A stretch of 9,560 bases of DNA from Acidobacteriota bacterium (GCA_021841795.1 JAKCDN010000091.1:1-9560), one strand, 5' to 3'; shown: positions 1-6,310, numbered from the stretch's first letter. The notes: a model not told the origin generated them from the sequence alone. Translations and numbers: made by a program.

Positions 1-73
1 GTTGCGAACTGATAGCCGACAGTCGAAAGCTGTCCTGATCGTGCCCGATTTTGAAGAAAAGAGACGAAGCGAC

Positions 74-766
74 ATGCCTGAGTTAGTTGTAGCCACGCCC
101 CGCAAGGGCAAGTTCAACAAGAATGCCGCACGCCGCGTACGCGCCGCGGGCAAGATTCCGGCCGTGCTGTACGGCCCGGGCCACGAGCCGGTGGCCGTGG
201 AAGTAGATCCGAAACAGATCTCGAAGATTCTGTATTCCGAGACCGGCCACAACACCATTTTCGACGTGGAAGTGACCGGGCAGCCGACGGCGAAGGCCAT
301 GATTGTGGATTGGCAGCATGAGCCCATCAAGGACATGCTGATTCACATCGACTTGAAGCGGATTGCGCTGGACAAGGTACTGCGGGTGCACGTGCGCGTG
401 AAGCTGCTGGGCACACCGGTGGGCGTGAAGAACGATGGCGGAATTCTGGACCAGGTACTGCGCGAGGTCGAGGTGGAATGCCTGCCCGCGGACATTCCGA
501 GCCACATCGATGTGGATGTGAGCGGACTGGGAATGCACCATGTTCTGCGCGTGAGCGGCCTGCCGCAATTCGAGCGGGTCAAGTACCTGACGCCGGAAGA
601 TGCCACGGTGGCGCACGTTGTGCACATCCGCGAGGAAGCGGTGGCGACGCCGGAGACCGCGGAGGGAGCAGCTGCCGGGACGGCGGCGGGCGGAGCGGCA
701 ACACCGGCCGAGCCGGAGGTTGCCAAGAAGGGCAAGGCCGAGTCCGAAACGCCGGCAAAGAAGTAG
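74..766 (+). CDS. rplY: 50S ribosomal protein L25, long (CTC/TL5) form
   Basis: A 230-residue protein of the large ribosomal subunit that binds 5S rRNA. Residues about 5-95 form the L25 RNA-binding domain, with an early basic stretch (RKGKFNKNAARRVRAAGKIP) and the family's AVLYG turn. Residues about 98-185 match the second, beta-rich TL5/CTC domain, including GGILDQVLREVEVECLP and the DIP..IDVDVS..G pattern. The last 40 or so residues are an Ala/Glu/Pro/Lys tail not needed for the fold. I chose ATG at 74 because MPELVVATPRKGK is a normal L25 start and a purine-rich site (GAAGAAAAGAG, 52-62) lies upstream; an in-frame TTG at 2 would add 24 atypical residues. pth follows 45 bp later, a common bacterial pairing. 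The short 3' end before it may belong to an upstream gene outside the window. Confidence 0.97.
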   Translation: MPELVVATPRKGKFNKNAARRVRAAGKIPAVLYGPGHEPVAVEVDPKQISKILYSETGHNTIFDVEVTGQPTAKAMIVDWQHEPIKDMLIHIDLKRIALDKVLRVHVRVKLLGTPVGVKNDGGILDQVLREVEVECLPADIPSHIDVDVSGLGMHHVLRVSGLPQFERVKYLTPEDATVAHVVHIREEAVATPETAEGAAAGTAAGGAATPAEPEVAKKGKAESETPAKK

Positions 767-811
767 ACCTTGGCTGGTTCTGGAGAGATCGGTGGTTCCG
801 GCGAGACGAAG

Positions 812-1447
812 ATGCTCGCCGGGAGTTCCGGCTTGAAACCCCGGAGCAGCCCGTTCCTGATTGTAGGGCTGGGAAATCCGGGTCTGGAGTATGTATGGAC
901 CCCGCACAACGCGGGATTCATGGCAGTAGACCGCATCGCCCAGCAAGAGGGCGTTGTGGTGGAGAACCGGCGCTGCCGGGCCACGACGGCGACCTGCAGG
1001 ATGGAAGGCCGCACGGTGGTTCTGGCCAAGCCGGAGACGTTTATGAACCTGAGCGGTGCGGCAGTGGCCGCTCTGGTGAACGAATTTGAAGCCGATCCGA
1101 CGCAGGATCTGCTCGTGATTTACGACGAGCTGGATCTGGCGCTGGGGACCTTCAAAATCAGGGAGCGCGGTTCACCCGCCGGGCACAACGGAGCCCGTAG
1201 CGTTACCGGCGCCCTGGGCACGCAGGAGTGGTTGCGCCTGCGCATCGGCGTGGGACCAAATCTGCCTCCGGAAGCGATTGCCGCGGGAGGCGGGAGACGG
1301 CAGGGCAAGGATTATCTGCTGTCGCCGATGAGCAAGCGGGATCTGACGGTGCTCGATGAAGTGCTGGAGCGGGTTTCCACGGCGGTACGGCGCATTGTGA
1401 GCGTTGGGCCGGCAGCCGCGATGAACGAATTCAATAGAAGGGATTAG
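812..1447 (+). CDS. pth: Peptidyl-tRNA hydrolase
   Basis: A 211-residue cytoplasmic enzyme that cleaves the ester bond of peptidyl-tRNAs released early from ribosomes, recycling tRNA. Every signature of the bacterial Pth family is present: IVGLGNPG with Asn22, catalytic His32 in TPHNAGF, Asn79 in TFMNLSG, Asp105 in YDELDL and Asn126 in GHNGARS. These sit 11-12 residues beyond E. coli Asn10, His20, Asn68, Asp93 and Asn114. The C-terminus ends in the usual MNEFN. A Pro/Gly-rich insertion (about residues 157-168) extends the loop before the last helices. ATG 812 is preferred because the conserved core starts at residue 15; an in-frame TTG at 770, four bases after the rplY stop, would add 14 Gly/Ser-rich residues and cannot be excluded. 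The gene lies between rplY and rpsF and is probably cotranscribed with them. Confidence 0.96.
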   Translation: MLAGSSGLKPRSSPFLIVGLGNPGLEYVWTPHNAGFMAVDRIAQQEGVVVENRRCRATTATCRMEGRTVVLAKPETFMNLSGAAVAALVNEFEADPTQDLLVIYDELDLALGTFKIRERGSPAGHNGARSVTGALGTQEWLRLRIGVGPNLPPEAIAAGGGRRQGKDYLLSPMSKRDLTVLDEVLERVSTAVRRIVSVGPAAAMNEFNRRD

Positions 1448-1545
1448 GGAGCAAGGATCAGGGCCCAGGATTGAGGGCGGCCACATACGGCAAACTCATG
1501 ACTGAGCCCAGACCACTGATCACTATCCACTGAGAGGAACACTGA
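1441..1545 (+). repeat. pth-rpsF spacer built of short words repeating about every 14 nt
   Basis: Two word families fill this spacer. GGATTAGGG (1441-1449), GGATCAGGG (1455-1463) and GGATTGAGGG (1468-1477) are spaced 14 and 13 nt apart. ACTGA occurs at 1501, 1515, 1529 and 1541, spaced 14, 14 and 12 nt. The first word contains the pth stop codon and the last ACTGA overlaps the rpsF ATG. The rpsF ribosome binding site (AGAGGA, 1533-1538) lies between the last two ACTGA copies. The repeats are seen directly; their meaning is unknown. Confidence 0.55.
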
Positions 1546-1958
1546 TGTCGCGTTTGTATGAAGTGATGTTTATCGTTCGCCCTGATGTGGAGGACGAAGA
1601 GGCTGACAAGCTGATCGACAGCCTGAGCACCACCGTGAAGAACGGCGGCGGCGAGGTGAAGTCGGTAGAGAAGATGGGCCGCCGCAAGCTGGCCTACCTA
1701 GTGCGCAAATTCGCCGATGGCAACTATGTGCTGTTGACGGTTGCCGCCGACGGGCCGGTGGTGCACGAGCTGGAGCGCCGGCTGCGCGTGACGGAACAGG
1801 TGATCAAGTTCATCACGGTGCGGATGGACGAGGAAGAGAAGCGGGTGGCCAAGATCAAGGCGTCGCGCGGGACGCGGCGGAAGGTAAGCGCCGAGCCCGC
1901 ACCGGCTGCTGAAAGCGCGGCCGCAGCGACGGAGCCAGCCGAAGCGGTGCAGGCGTAA
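1545..1958 (+). CDS. rpsF: 30S ribosomal protein S6
   Basis: A 137-residue small-subunit protein that binds 16S rRNA as a heterodimer with S18, encoded next in the cluster. The start MSRLYEVMFIVRPDV and the block VEKMGRRKLAYLVRKFADGNYVLLTVAA are textbook S6; the fold ends near residue 96 (FITVRMDEEE). About 40 further residues form a basic stretch followed by an Ala/Glu/Pro tail, making it longer than the usual 95-110 residues. ATG 1545 has a good ribosome binding site, AGAGGA at 1533-1538. There is no ssb gene between rpsF and rpsR, unlike Firmicutes and many other bacteria. The DNA after it may hold an attenuator (see 1979-2012). Confidence 0.97.
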   Translation: MSRLYEVMFIVRPDVEDEEADKLIDSLSTTVKNGGGEVKSVEKMGRRKLAYLVRKFADGNYVLLTVAADGPVVHELERRLRVTEQVIKFITVRMDEEEKRVAKIKASRGTRRKVSAEPAPAAESAAAATEPAEAVQA

Positions 1959-1978
1959 GGACGGAGACGGGGCCTGGG

Positions 1979-2012
1979 ACAGGTGAGCGCGTTCAGATTG
2001 GCTCCTGTTTTT
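1979..2012 (+). terminator. Possible attenuator hairpin between rpsF and rpsR
   Basis: ACAGG (1979-1983), a 2-nt bulge and AGC (1986-1988) can pair with GCT (2001-2003) and CCTGT (2004-2008) around a 12-nt loop, and five T follow directly (2008-2012). The layout is that of a weak intrinsic terminator on the + strand. It would lie between two ribosomal protein genes, so attenuation is more likely than full termination. Competing pairings (GGCCTGGG 1971-1978 with CCCAAGGCC 2018-2026; CAGGTG 1980-1985 with CACCTG 2037-2042) would disrupt it. Structure read by eye; no energy was computed. Confidence 0.4.
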
Positions 2013-2050
2013 AGAAGCCCAAGGCCTGTCGTCTGACACCTGAAACGATC

Positions 2051-2067
2051 TTCCGGCCTTGCCGGAA
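2051..2067 (+). promoter_or_regulatory. Perfect 7-bp hairpin in the rpsR leader
   Basis: TTCCGGC (2051-2057) pairs perfectly with GCCGGAA (2061-2067) around a CTT triloop, ending 24 nt before the rpsR ATG and 13 nt before its ribosome binding site. Its place just before the S18 gene makes a role in translation control or mRNA stability possible, but nothing more specific is shown by the sequence. Confidence 0.45.
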
Positions 2068-2091
2068 CAACGAGAGCAAAGAGGAAACACG

Positions 2092-2439
2092 ATGTCTGAA
2101 GAAACGCAAGCAAAGGCGGCCGCAGGGGCGGACGCACCTCAATCTTCGCAGGCTGCATCGGGACCGGGCGCCGGACCGCGTGGTGCGGGCCGACCGGCAG
2201 GCGGCCAGGGCGGGCGGGGCAAGTTTTTCCGCCGCAAGAAGGTGTGCAAGTTCTGCACCGATAAGCTGGATACGATTCCCTACCGCGACGTGAAACTACT
2301 GCAGCAGTTCGTAGCCGAGCGGGGCAAGATTGTGCCGCGGCGGCTAACCGGCGTGTGCACGACGCATCAGCGCCGGTTGACGCGCGCCATCAAGCAGGCG
2401 CGTAATATTGCGCTGCTGCCATTTGCAACCCGGCACTAA
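2092..2439 (+). CDS. rpsR: 30S ribosomal protein S18 with long N-terminal extension
   Basis: A 115-residue small-subunit protein that pairs with S6 on the central domain of 16S rRNA. The S18 core is residues about 44-115: [12 protein letters not shown], the block ending [24 protein letters not shown], and a final basic helix. Cys52, Cys55, Cys89 and His92 make it the cysteine-containing form expected to hold zinc. The first 43 residues are a flexible Ala/Gly/Gln/Pro and then Gly/Arg-rich extension; S18 is usually only 70-90 residues long. ATG 2092 follows GAGG (2081-2084) at good spacing. An in-frame TTG at 2059 is rejected because it starts inside the leader hairpin. The gene lies 133 bp after rpsF and 140 bp before rplI. 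Confidence 0.96.
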   Translation: MSEETQAKAAAGADAPQSSQAASGPGAGPRGAGRPAGGQGGRGKFFRRKKVCKFCTDKLDTIPYRDVKLLQQFVAERGKIVPRRLTGVCTTHQRRLTRAIKQARNIALLPFATRH

Positions 2440-2460
2440 CTCCGCGTTAGACAACGGAGT
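2439..2460 (+). other. Hairpin directly after the rpsR stop
   Basis: ACTC (2439-2442) and CGTT (2445-2448) pair with AACG (2453-2456) and GAGT (2457-2460), leaving a 2-nt CG bulge and an AGAC loop. The stem starts at the last base of the rpsR stop codon. No T run follows, so it is not a standard intrinsic terminator; it may protect the rpsR mRNA end or mark processing between rpsR and rplI. Confidence 0.35.
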
Positions 2461-2579
2461 CAGAGGCCGATTGAAATTTTCGCGGGGCTGCAGGCGAGCC
2501 GCGCCGTTTGTTCGAGCGACGAACGGGCAGCGGGCGACGCCAATGGAGCGCCGCAGGATAAAGATTTGGAGAGTTTCCC

Positions 2580-3083
2580 ATGGAAGTAATTTTGAAGGAA
2601 GACGTAGCCAACGTAGGCTTTCGCGGAGAAGTGGTGAAGGTTGCCGACGGCTACGCGCGCAACTATCTGCTGCCGCGCAAGCTGGCCATGCAGGCCACGG
2701 CGGCAAACAAAGCCGTGATTGAGCAGATGAAGGCAGCGGCGGCGCGCCGCTCCGCAACGGAGAAGGCACAGGCCGAGGATCTGATGGCCAAGCTGGAGCC
2801 TGTGGTGCTGAGCTTTACGCGCAAGGCGGGCGAGCACGGCCATCTGTTCGGCTCGGTTACGTCAGCCGACATCGCGCACGCGCTGGACACGCAGGGATTC
2901 GAGATCGATCGCCGCAAGATACAACTGGGCGATGCGATCAAGAGCCTGGGCGAGATCAAGGTTGCCATCCGCCTGCACCGCGAGGTGACGGCGCACGTGA
3001 CGGTGAAGGTTCTGGCCGAAGCGGTGGAAGAAGAAGCCGCAGTGGCTGCCGAGCCTGCCGCCGAAGAAGCGAAGGCGGAGTAG
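2580..3083 (+). CDS. rplI: 50S ribosomal protein L9
   Basis: A 167-residue large-subunit protein that binds 23S rRNA near the L1 stalk. The N-terminal domain MEVILKEDVANVGFRGEVV, followed by VADGYARNYLLPRKLAMQAT, carries the L9 signature. A long connecting helix (about residues 41-75) and the C-terminal domain with GHLFGSVTSADIAHAL follow, ending near residue 148. The final 20 or so residues are an Ala/Glu tail beyond the usual 148-150 residues. ATG 2580 has the site GGAGAG (2568-2573). It is the last gene of the translation cluster: a strong hairpin begins 17 nt after the stop and the next gene is on the other strand. The 140-bp spacer before it is GC-rich and holds a small GTTCG/CGAAC stem (2510-2524). 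Confidence 0.97.
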   Translation: MEVILKEDVANVGFRGEVVKVADGYARNYLLPRKLAMQATAANKAVIEQMKAAAARRSATEKAQAEDLMAKLEPVVLSFTRKAGEHGHLFGSVTSADIAHALDTQGFEIDRRKIQLGDAIKSLGEIKVAIRLHREVTAHVTVKVLAEAVEEEAAVAAEPAAEEAKAE

Positions 3084-3462
3084 CGCACTGTACAATCCTG
3101 CGTCATCCGCTCCCGAACTACGGAGAGTGGATGACGCGCCATGCCGCCGTTCCCCCCGGACGATGGGTATGGTCTTCTGCGCATCCTCCTCCCGACTTTG
3201 ACGCGCAGGACGCGAACAATTTGCAGGGGAGTGGCCCGACGGCAAATCTGCCGGTTGGCGGCCTGCGATTCCAGCGCGCTTAACTGCAAATGCGACGTAA
3301 TCTTCCGGCCTGGTCCACGGGGCGAATTCGGGAGAATGCTTGCCCTTCCCGAAGATCGAGCGGCCGCGCGCACCCTGGGCCGATGGCAGAGCGTGTTGAG
3401 CCAGGCGGGCAGCTTGCCTGAAGAGACCGGCGATTTGCGGGTGGATGTTACCGCTGGGGCGA
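3084..3462. other. Convergent gap between rplI and the MerR gene, no gene supported
   Basis: This 379-bp stretch lies between two genes that point at each other. It holds the hairpin at 3100-3137 and then about 325 bp I cannot explain. One + strand frame (3141-3488) is open for 115 codons but is rich in Cys and Arg, matches nothing I know, lacks a ribosome binding site, and overlaps the end of the MerR gene. No tRNA signature (D-loop or GGTTCGA T-loop) was seen on either strand. An unannotated RNA or a decayed gene remains possible. Confidence 0.5.
3100..3137 (+). terminator. Strong hairpin after rplI, likely transcript end
   Basis: GCGTCATCC (3100-3108) pairs perfectly with GGATGACGC (3129-3137), and inside it CTCC (3110-3113) pairs with GGAG (3122-3125), giving about 13 pairs around an 8-nt loop. 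It begins 17 nt after the rplI stop. No T run follows on either strand, so it does not fit the classical intrinsic model; its place at the end of the translation cluster suggests a 3' end stem or a U-less terminator. Confidence 0.5.
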
Positions 3463-3957
3463 TTAAGAGGGGAACAGGGTTCCGCTGACGGCTGAGATGG
3501 CAGTAACACGGCTGCGGCGGCGCACCGGCTGCGGAGCGGGAACCGCGAGCAGGCTGGCGATCTCGCGCAACTCGGCGCGGGCATGTCCTATGGCAGCCGC
3601 GACGGAATCGCGGCGCTTGCTTTCCTGTGCTGGAGGTGGCAATGGAGCCGCCTGCTCCTGGCGCTTGCCGGGACGGCGCTGTTCCTGATCAAGGACGGAG
3701 CGCGCGCCTGCGAGAGTGTAGCCCTCAGCGTGAACCAGGCGCTTGATCTCCAAGGCCAGTTCGACGTCGCGGCGGCGATAGAGGCGCTGGCCGGTTCCGC
3801 TTTTATTGGGTTTCAACTGAGGGAACTGCGACTCCCAGAAGCGCAGGACATATGCTTCAACGCCGCACAGACGCGCCACATCGCCGATCTTGAAGTAGAG
3901 ACGATCGGGGATCTGCGGTGGCTCGTAGGCGCGCTTCCGGTTGAGCTGCGTAGCCAT
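3463..3957 (-). CDS. MerR-family transcriptional regulator
   Basis: A 164-residue DNA-binding protein. Residues 21-92 form the MerR winged helix: YFKIGDVARLCGVEAYVLRF holds the helix-turn-helix, RLYRRRDVELALEIKRLV holds the wing and next helix, and GYTLAGARSVL closes the domain. Phe22, Trp41 and the RLYRR turn are typical of the MlrA-like subgroup. After it come only an Arg/Gln/Pro linker and a short helix (AIGHARAELREIASLLA), so there is no obvious effector domain or metal-binding cysteine cluster; Cys31 is alone. ATG 3957 gives a normal start just before the domain; an in-frame ATG at 4062 would add 35 unlikely residues and run through the dyad at 4023-4048. The ribosome binding site is weak (GCGGAC). 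The ligand and targets are unknown. It is convergent with rplI. Confidence 0.9.
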   Translation of the reverse strand: MATQLNRKRAYEPPQIPDRLYFKIGDVARLCGVEAYVLRFWESQFPQLKPNKSGTGQRLYRRRDVELALEIKRLVHAEGYTLAGARSVLDQEQRRPGKRQEQAAPLPPPAQESKRRDSVAAAIGHARAELREIASLLAVPAPQPVRRRSRVTAISAVSGTLFPS

Positions 3958-4009
3958 AAAAAGTCCGCGAGGAGGCCGTCGGGACGGGGGAAATCCTCGC
4001 TCTACACGC

Positions 4010-4048
4010 AGTATAGGACAGGAATTTCGCAGTTTAGTAAGCGAAATT
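4010..4048 (-). promoter_or_regulatory. Candidate promoter and operator of the MerR gene
   Basis: On the - strand TATACT (4010-4015) is a good -10 box. Upstream, AATTTCGC (4023-4030) and GCGAAATT (4041-4048) form a perfect 8-bp dyad with a 10-bp spacer, covering the space where a -35 box would be (4033-4039; only weak TACTAA-like sequence there). MerR proteins bind dyads in the spacer of their target promoters, and many control their own gene, so autoregulation is a fair inference. The dyad is seen; binding is not shown. Confidence 0.45.
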
Positions 4049-4184
4049 GCAGTACAAATCAAGGTTCGCAGAGGAAAACCGCGTCGAATTAGGGTATTTG
4101 TCCTTCAGGCGAAGTGCGCGGAGGGCCGATCTCGTGAGGAAATCGGGCTGTGGGCACCGCAGCGCGGGCGTATGTGGGAGACAG

Positions 4185-4236
4185 GCAGCGGCCGGATGCA
4201 AGCTTACATGGATGCAAGCTCGCATCCGGCCGCTGC
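4185..4236 (-). terminator. Large 21-pair hairpin after the oxidoreductase gene
   Basis: GCAGCGGCCGGATGC (4185-4199) and GCATCCGGCCGCTGC (4222-4236) are perfect inverted copies. Inside, AGCTT (4201-4205) pairs with AAGCT (4216-4220), leaving a 10-nt loop. The only imperfect position is 4200/4221: A-C in a + strand RNA but a G-U wobble in the - strand RNA, so the - strand transcript folds into 21 unbroken pairs. It lies 26 nt beyond the oxidoreductase stop. No T run follows, so it is either a U-less terminator or a 3' protective stem. A 10-bp direct repeat, GATGCAAGCT (4196-4205 and 4211-4220), overlaps the stem and loop. Confidence 0.6.
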
Positions 4237-4262
4237 GATTTCACGCGATTACGGTTGCGGCT

Positions 4263-5369
4263 CTACGGACGTTCCAGGGCCGGGCGGGCGGTTGAACCTT
4301 CAGGCGCGGCGCGCAGGTATTGCCTGGGCCAACTGACGGACTCGCCCAGCGCCAGCGCGGCATGGAGCGGCCAATAGGGATCGCGGAGCTCGGCGCGGGC
4401 CAGCAGGACCAGGTCGGCTTCTCCGCTGCCGACGATGGTATTGGCCTGGATGGGATCCGTGAGGAGCCCGACGGCGGCAGTGGGAATGCCGGTTTCGCGG
4501 CGAATCCTGGAGGCAAAGCCGACCTGATAGCCGGGAGCAACGGGAATCTTCTGGTGCGGCACGAGGCCTCCGGAAGAACAATCGACCAGATCGACGCCAT
4601 GATCGCGCAAGTGCGGCGCCAGCTCGACGGACTCATCCGCGGTCCAGCCGCCCTCGGCCCAGTCGGTAGCGGAGATGCGCACGAACAGCGGCAAACGCTC
4701 CGGCCAAACCTGACGCGCAGCCTCAACAACCTCAAGGAGGAGACGGATGCGATTGTGGAAGCTTCCACCGTAAGCGTCGGAGCGATGGTTTGCGAGCGGC
4801 GAGAGAAACTCGTGAAGCAGATAGCCGTGCGCGGCGTGCACCTCAACAAAATCGAAGCCGGCTTCAAGAGCGCGGCGGGCGGCGCTACGAAAGGCCTCGA
4901 CCACTGCGGTAACGCCTGGCCCGTCAAGGGCGGCGGGAACCGCATAGTCGTCCGGCGCGAAGGCGATGGCGCTGGGCGCGACCGGCTGCCATCCGCCATC
5001 GGCAGGCAACACAAGGCCTTGTCTGGCGAAGGGCGAAGCGGTGCTGGCCTTGCGGCCGGCGTGGGCGAGCTGCAATCCGATGCGGGAGCCCTGGGAGTGA
5101 ACGAACTCAACGATGCGGCGCAGGCTGGGGATATGGTCGTCTTTCCAGATGCCGAGATCGGAGGGCGAGATGCGGCCCTCGGGGAGGACGGCAGTAGCCT
5201 CGACAATTACGAGACCGGCGCCACCCTGCGCACGGCTTCCGAGATGAACGAGGTGCCACTCGCCGGCAAAGCCGTCTTGACTCGAATACTGGCACATGGG
5301 CGAGACGCCGATGCGGTTGGGAAATTCGACCGAGCGGAGCCTGAAAGGAGAAAAGAGCGGAGCTGTCAT
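4263..5369 (-). CDS. NADH:flavin oxidoreductase, old yellow enzyme family (YqjM type)
   Basis: A 368-residue FMN enzyme with a TIM-barrel fold, expected to use NAD(P)H to reduce the C=C bond of unsaturated carbonyl compounds or similar electrophiles. It resembles B. subtilis YqjM closely: SPMCQYSS gives Cys26 and Tyr28 at the same numbers as in YqjM; QLAHAGRK is at 100-107; HAAHGYLLHEFLSPLANHR supplies His178, His181 and Tyr183, matching YqjM His164, His167 and Tyr169. DCSSGG and PGYQVGFA are near residue 270, and QYLR near the end supplies the likely arginine finger. ATG 5369 begins the usual MTAPLFSPFRLRSVEFPNRI, but its upstream Shine-Dalgarno site is poor. It lies 106 bp after maf on the same strand and may be cotranscribed. 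The physiological substrate cannot be told from sequence. Confidence 0.94.
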   Translation of the reverse strand: MTAPLFSPFRLRSVEFPNRIGVSPMCQYSSQDGFAGEWHLVHLGSRAQGGAGLVIVEATAVLPEGRISPSDLGIWKDDHIPSLRRIVEFVHSQGSRIGLQLAHAGRKASTASPFARQGLVLPADGGWQPVAPSAIAFAPDDYAVPAALDGPGVTAVVEAFRSAARRALEAGFDFVEVHAAHGYLLHEFLSPLANHRSDAYGGSFHNRIRLLLEVVEAARQVWPERLPLFVRISATDWAEGGWTADESVELAPHLRDHGVDLVDCSSGGLVPHQKIPVAPGYQVGFASRIRRETGIPTAAVGLLTDPIQANTIVGSGEADLVLLARAELRDPYWPLHAALALGESVSWPRQYLRAAPEGSTARPALERP

Positions 5370-5475
5370 AGGTCTTTGGATGAGTGCGCCACTGATTCGG
5401 TGCTGATTGCGGGTCAAATTTATTCCGCGATTTACACGGCGGAGTGAACGGGGCATGCAGGACATGAGTGCCGCG

Positions 5476-6096
5476 TCAGGCCGGGGGAAGAGACCGCGCA
5501 ATGCTTGCAGTATCGAGCAGCGATGAGACCAGGGCCAGCGGGAGGCCCACAACGTTGAAGTAGCAACCCTCGATGCGTGAAATCCAGCGGGCGGCGCGGC
5601 CCTGAATGGCGTAGGCGCCGGCTTTGTCCATGGGCTCACCGGTGGCAACGTAGGCGGCGATGTCAGCGTCGGAGAGCGAGAGGAAGCGCACGGCGGTGAC
5701 TTCGGCCGCGACCTGAACTCCGTCGGCAGTGACCAGGGCAACACCGGTGACAACGCGGTGGGTACGGCCCGAGAGCAGACGCAACATGCGCGCGGCATCG
5801 GCTGCATCTTCCGGCTTGGCGAGAATGGCACGGTCGACGGTAACGGTGGTATCGGCGCCGAGCACGGCCAGAGAGGAGGACGTATGTTCCGGAGGAAGTT
5901 GATCCGGCATGACGCCGCCAGCGAGTTGCCCGTAGACCACCTCGGCTTTTTCGCGAGCCAGGCGCGTGACGTAGGCGATGGGATCTTCGCCGGGAAGCGG
6001 ATCTTCAGGAATGTGCGCGGGATGGACTCCAAAATGGTAGCCGGCCTGCAAGAGCAGATCGCGGCGACGGGGCGAGGCGGAGGCGAGGACCAGCAT
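5476..6096 (-). CDS. maf: Maf-family nucleoside triphosphate pyrophosphatase (dTTP/UTP type)
   Basis: A 206-residue cytoplasmic enzyme that hydrolyses non-canonical or excess nucleoside triphosphates to monophosphate and pyrophosphate. The family's opening LASASPRRRDLL is at 4-15, the catalytic aspartate is Asp82 in GADTTV, SGRTHRVVTG is at 109-118 and DKAGAYAIQG at 157-166. The last motif, with Ala-Gly-Ala-Tyr and Gln, is typical of the YhdE (dTTP/UTP) branch rather than the YceF (m7GTP) branch. An insertion of roughly 15 residues (about 60-75, Gly/Pro/Ser-rich) precedes the catalytic strand. ATG 6096 puts MLVLASASPRR exactly at the family start. It heads a - strand pair with the oxidoreductase and is divergent from the membrane protein gene at 6311. 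Confidence 0.96.
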   Translation of the reverse strand: MLVLASASPRRRDLLLQAGYHFGVHPAHIPEDPLPGEDPIAYVTRLAREKAEVVYGQLAGGVMPDQLPPEHTSSSLAVLGADTTVTVDRAILAKPEDAADAARMLRLLSGRTHRVVTGVALVTADGVQVAAEVTAVRFLSLSDADIAAYVATGEPMDKAGAYAIQGRAARWISRIEGCYFNVVGLPLALVSSLLDTASIARSLPPA

Positions 6097-6310
6097 GATG
6101 GCATTATGGCAGGCCCGGCATGACGGCTCAGAGCGCGTTTAAACTAAGAGAAGGCGGCGGAACTGGTGCAATTGGCGGTATTCGCGCTACAGGCAGAGTT
6201 AGACCGACGCCGGAACGGAACGGTTTTGCCGCACGACGGGCCCAAGAGGCCAAAGAAAGATAAAAAGGGGCGCGGCACAGAATAGATTGCCGGCTCCGGA
6301 TAAGGTATTC

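Larger units (their letters stand above)
3958..4262. other. Spacer between the MerR gene and the flavin oxidoreductase gene
   Basis: This 305-bp stretch has no supported gene. Its left part is AT-richer than the surroundings and holds a candidate - strand promoter and dyad for the MerR gene (4010-4048). Its right part holds the large hairpin at 4185-4236, downstream of the oxidoreductase. Open frames on both strands here are short, lack ribosome binding sites and read as random, Arg/Cys-rich sequence. Confidence 0.5.

Noticed and set aside
2..73. TTG at 2 as the rplY start, and a small GACAG/CTGTC hairpin at 18-34
   Set aside because: The extra 24 residues are not L25-like and ATG 74 has a ribosome binding site; the hairpin is only 5 bp and could lie in the end of an upstream gene.
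3091..3096. TACAAT as a + strand -10 box after rplI
   Set aside because: No -35 at proper spacing and no gene downstream on that strand; kept only as a note for a possible small RNA.
4320..5447. A 375-codon + strand open frame antisense to the oxidoreductase
   Set aside because: It mirrors the real gene, has no ribosome binding site and no known motif; typical high-GC antisense shadow.
4263..6104. A 613-codon - strand open frame covering both the oxidoreductase and maf regions, looking like a fusion
   Set aside because: Only the part from 5369 down encodes oxidoreductase; the upstream part is an out-of-frame Pro/Ser/Arg-rich reading of maf, which has its own intact frame. High GC keeps shadow frames open.
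6137..6144. GTTTAAAC palindrome between maf and the membrane protein gene
   Set aside because: Only 8 bp and without second copy or positioned promoter boxes; the 214-bp divergent spacer shows no convincing promoter on either strand.
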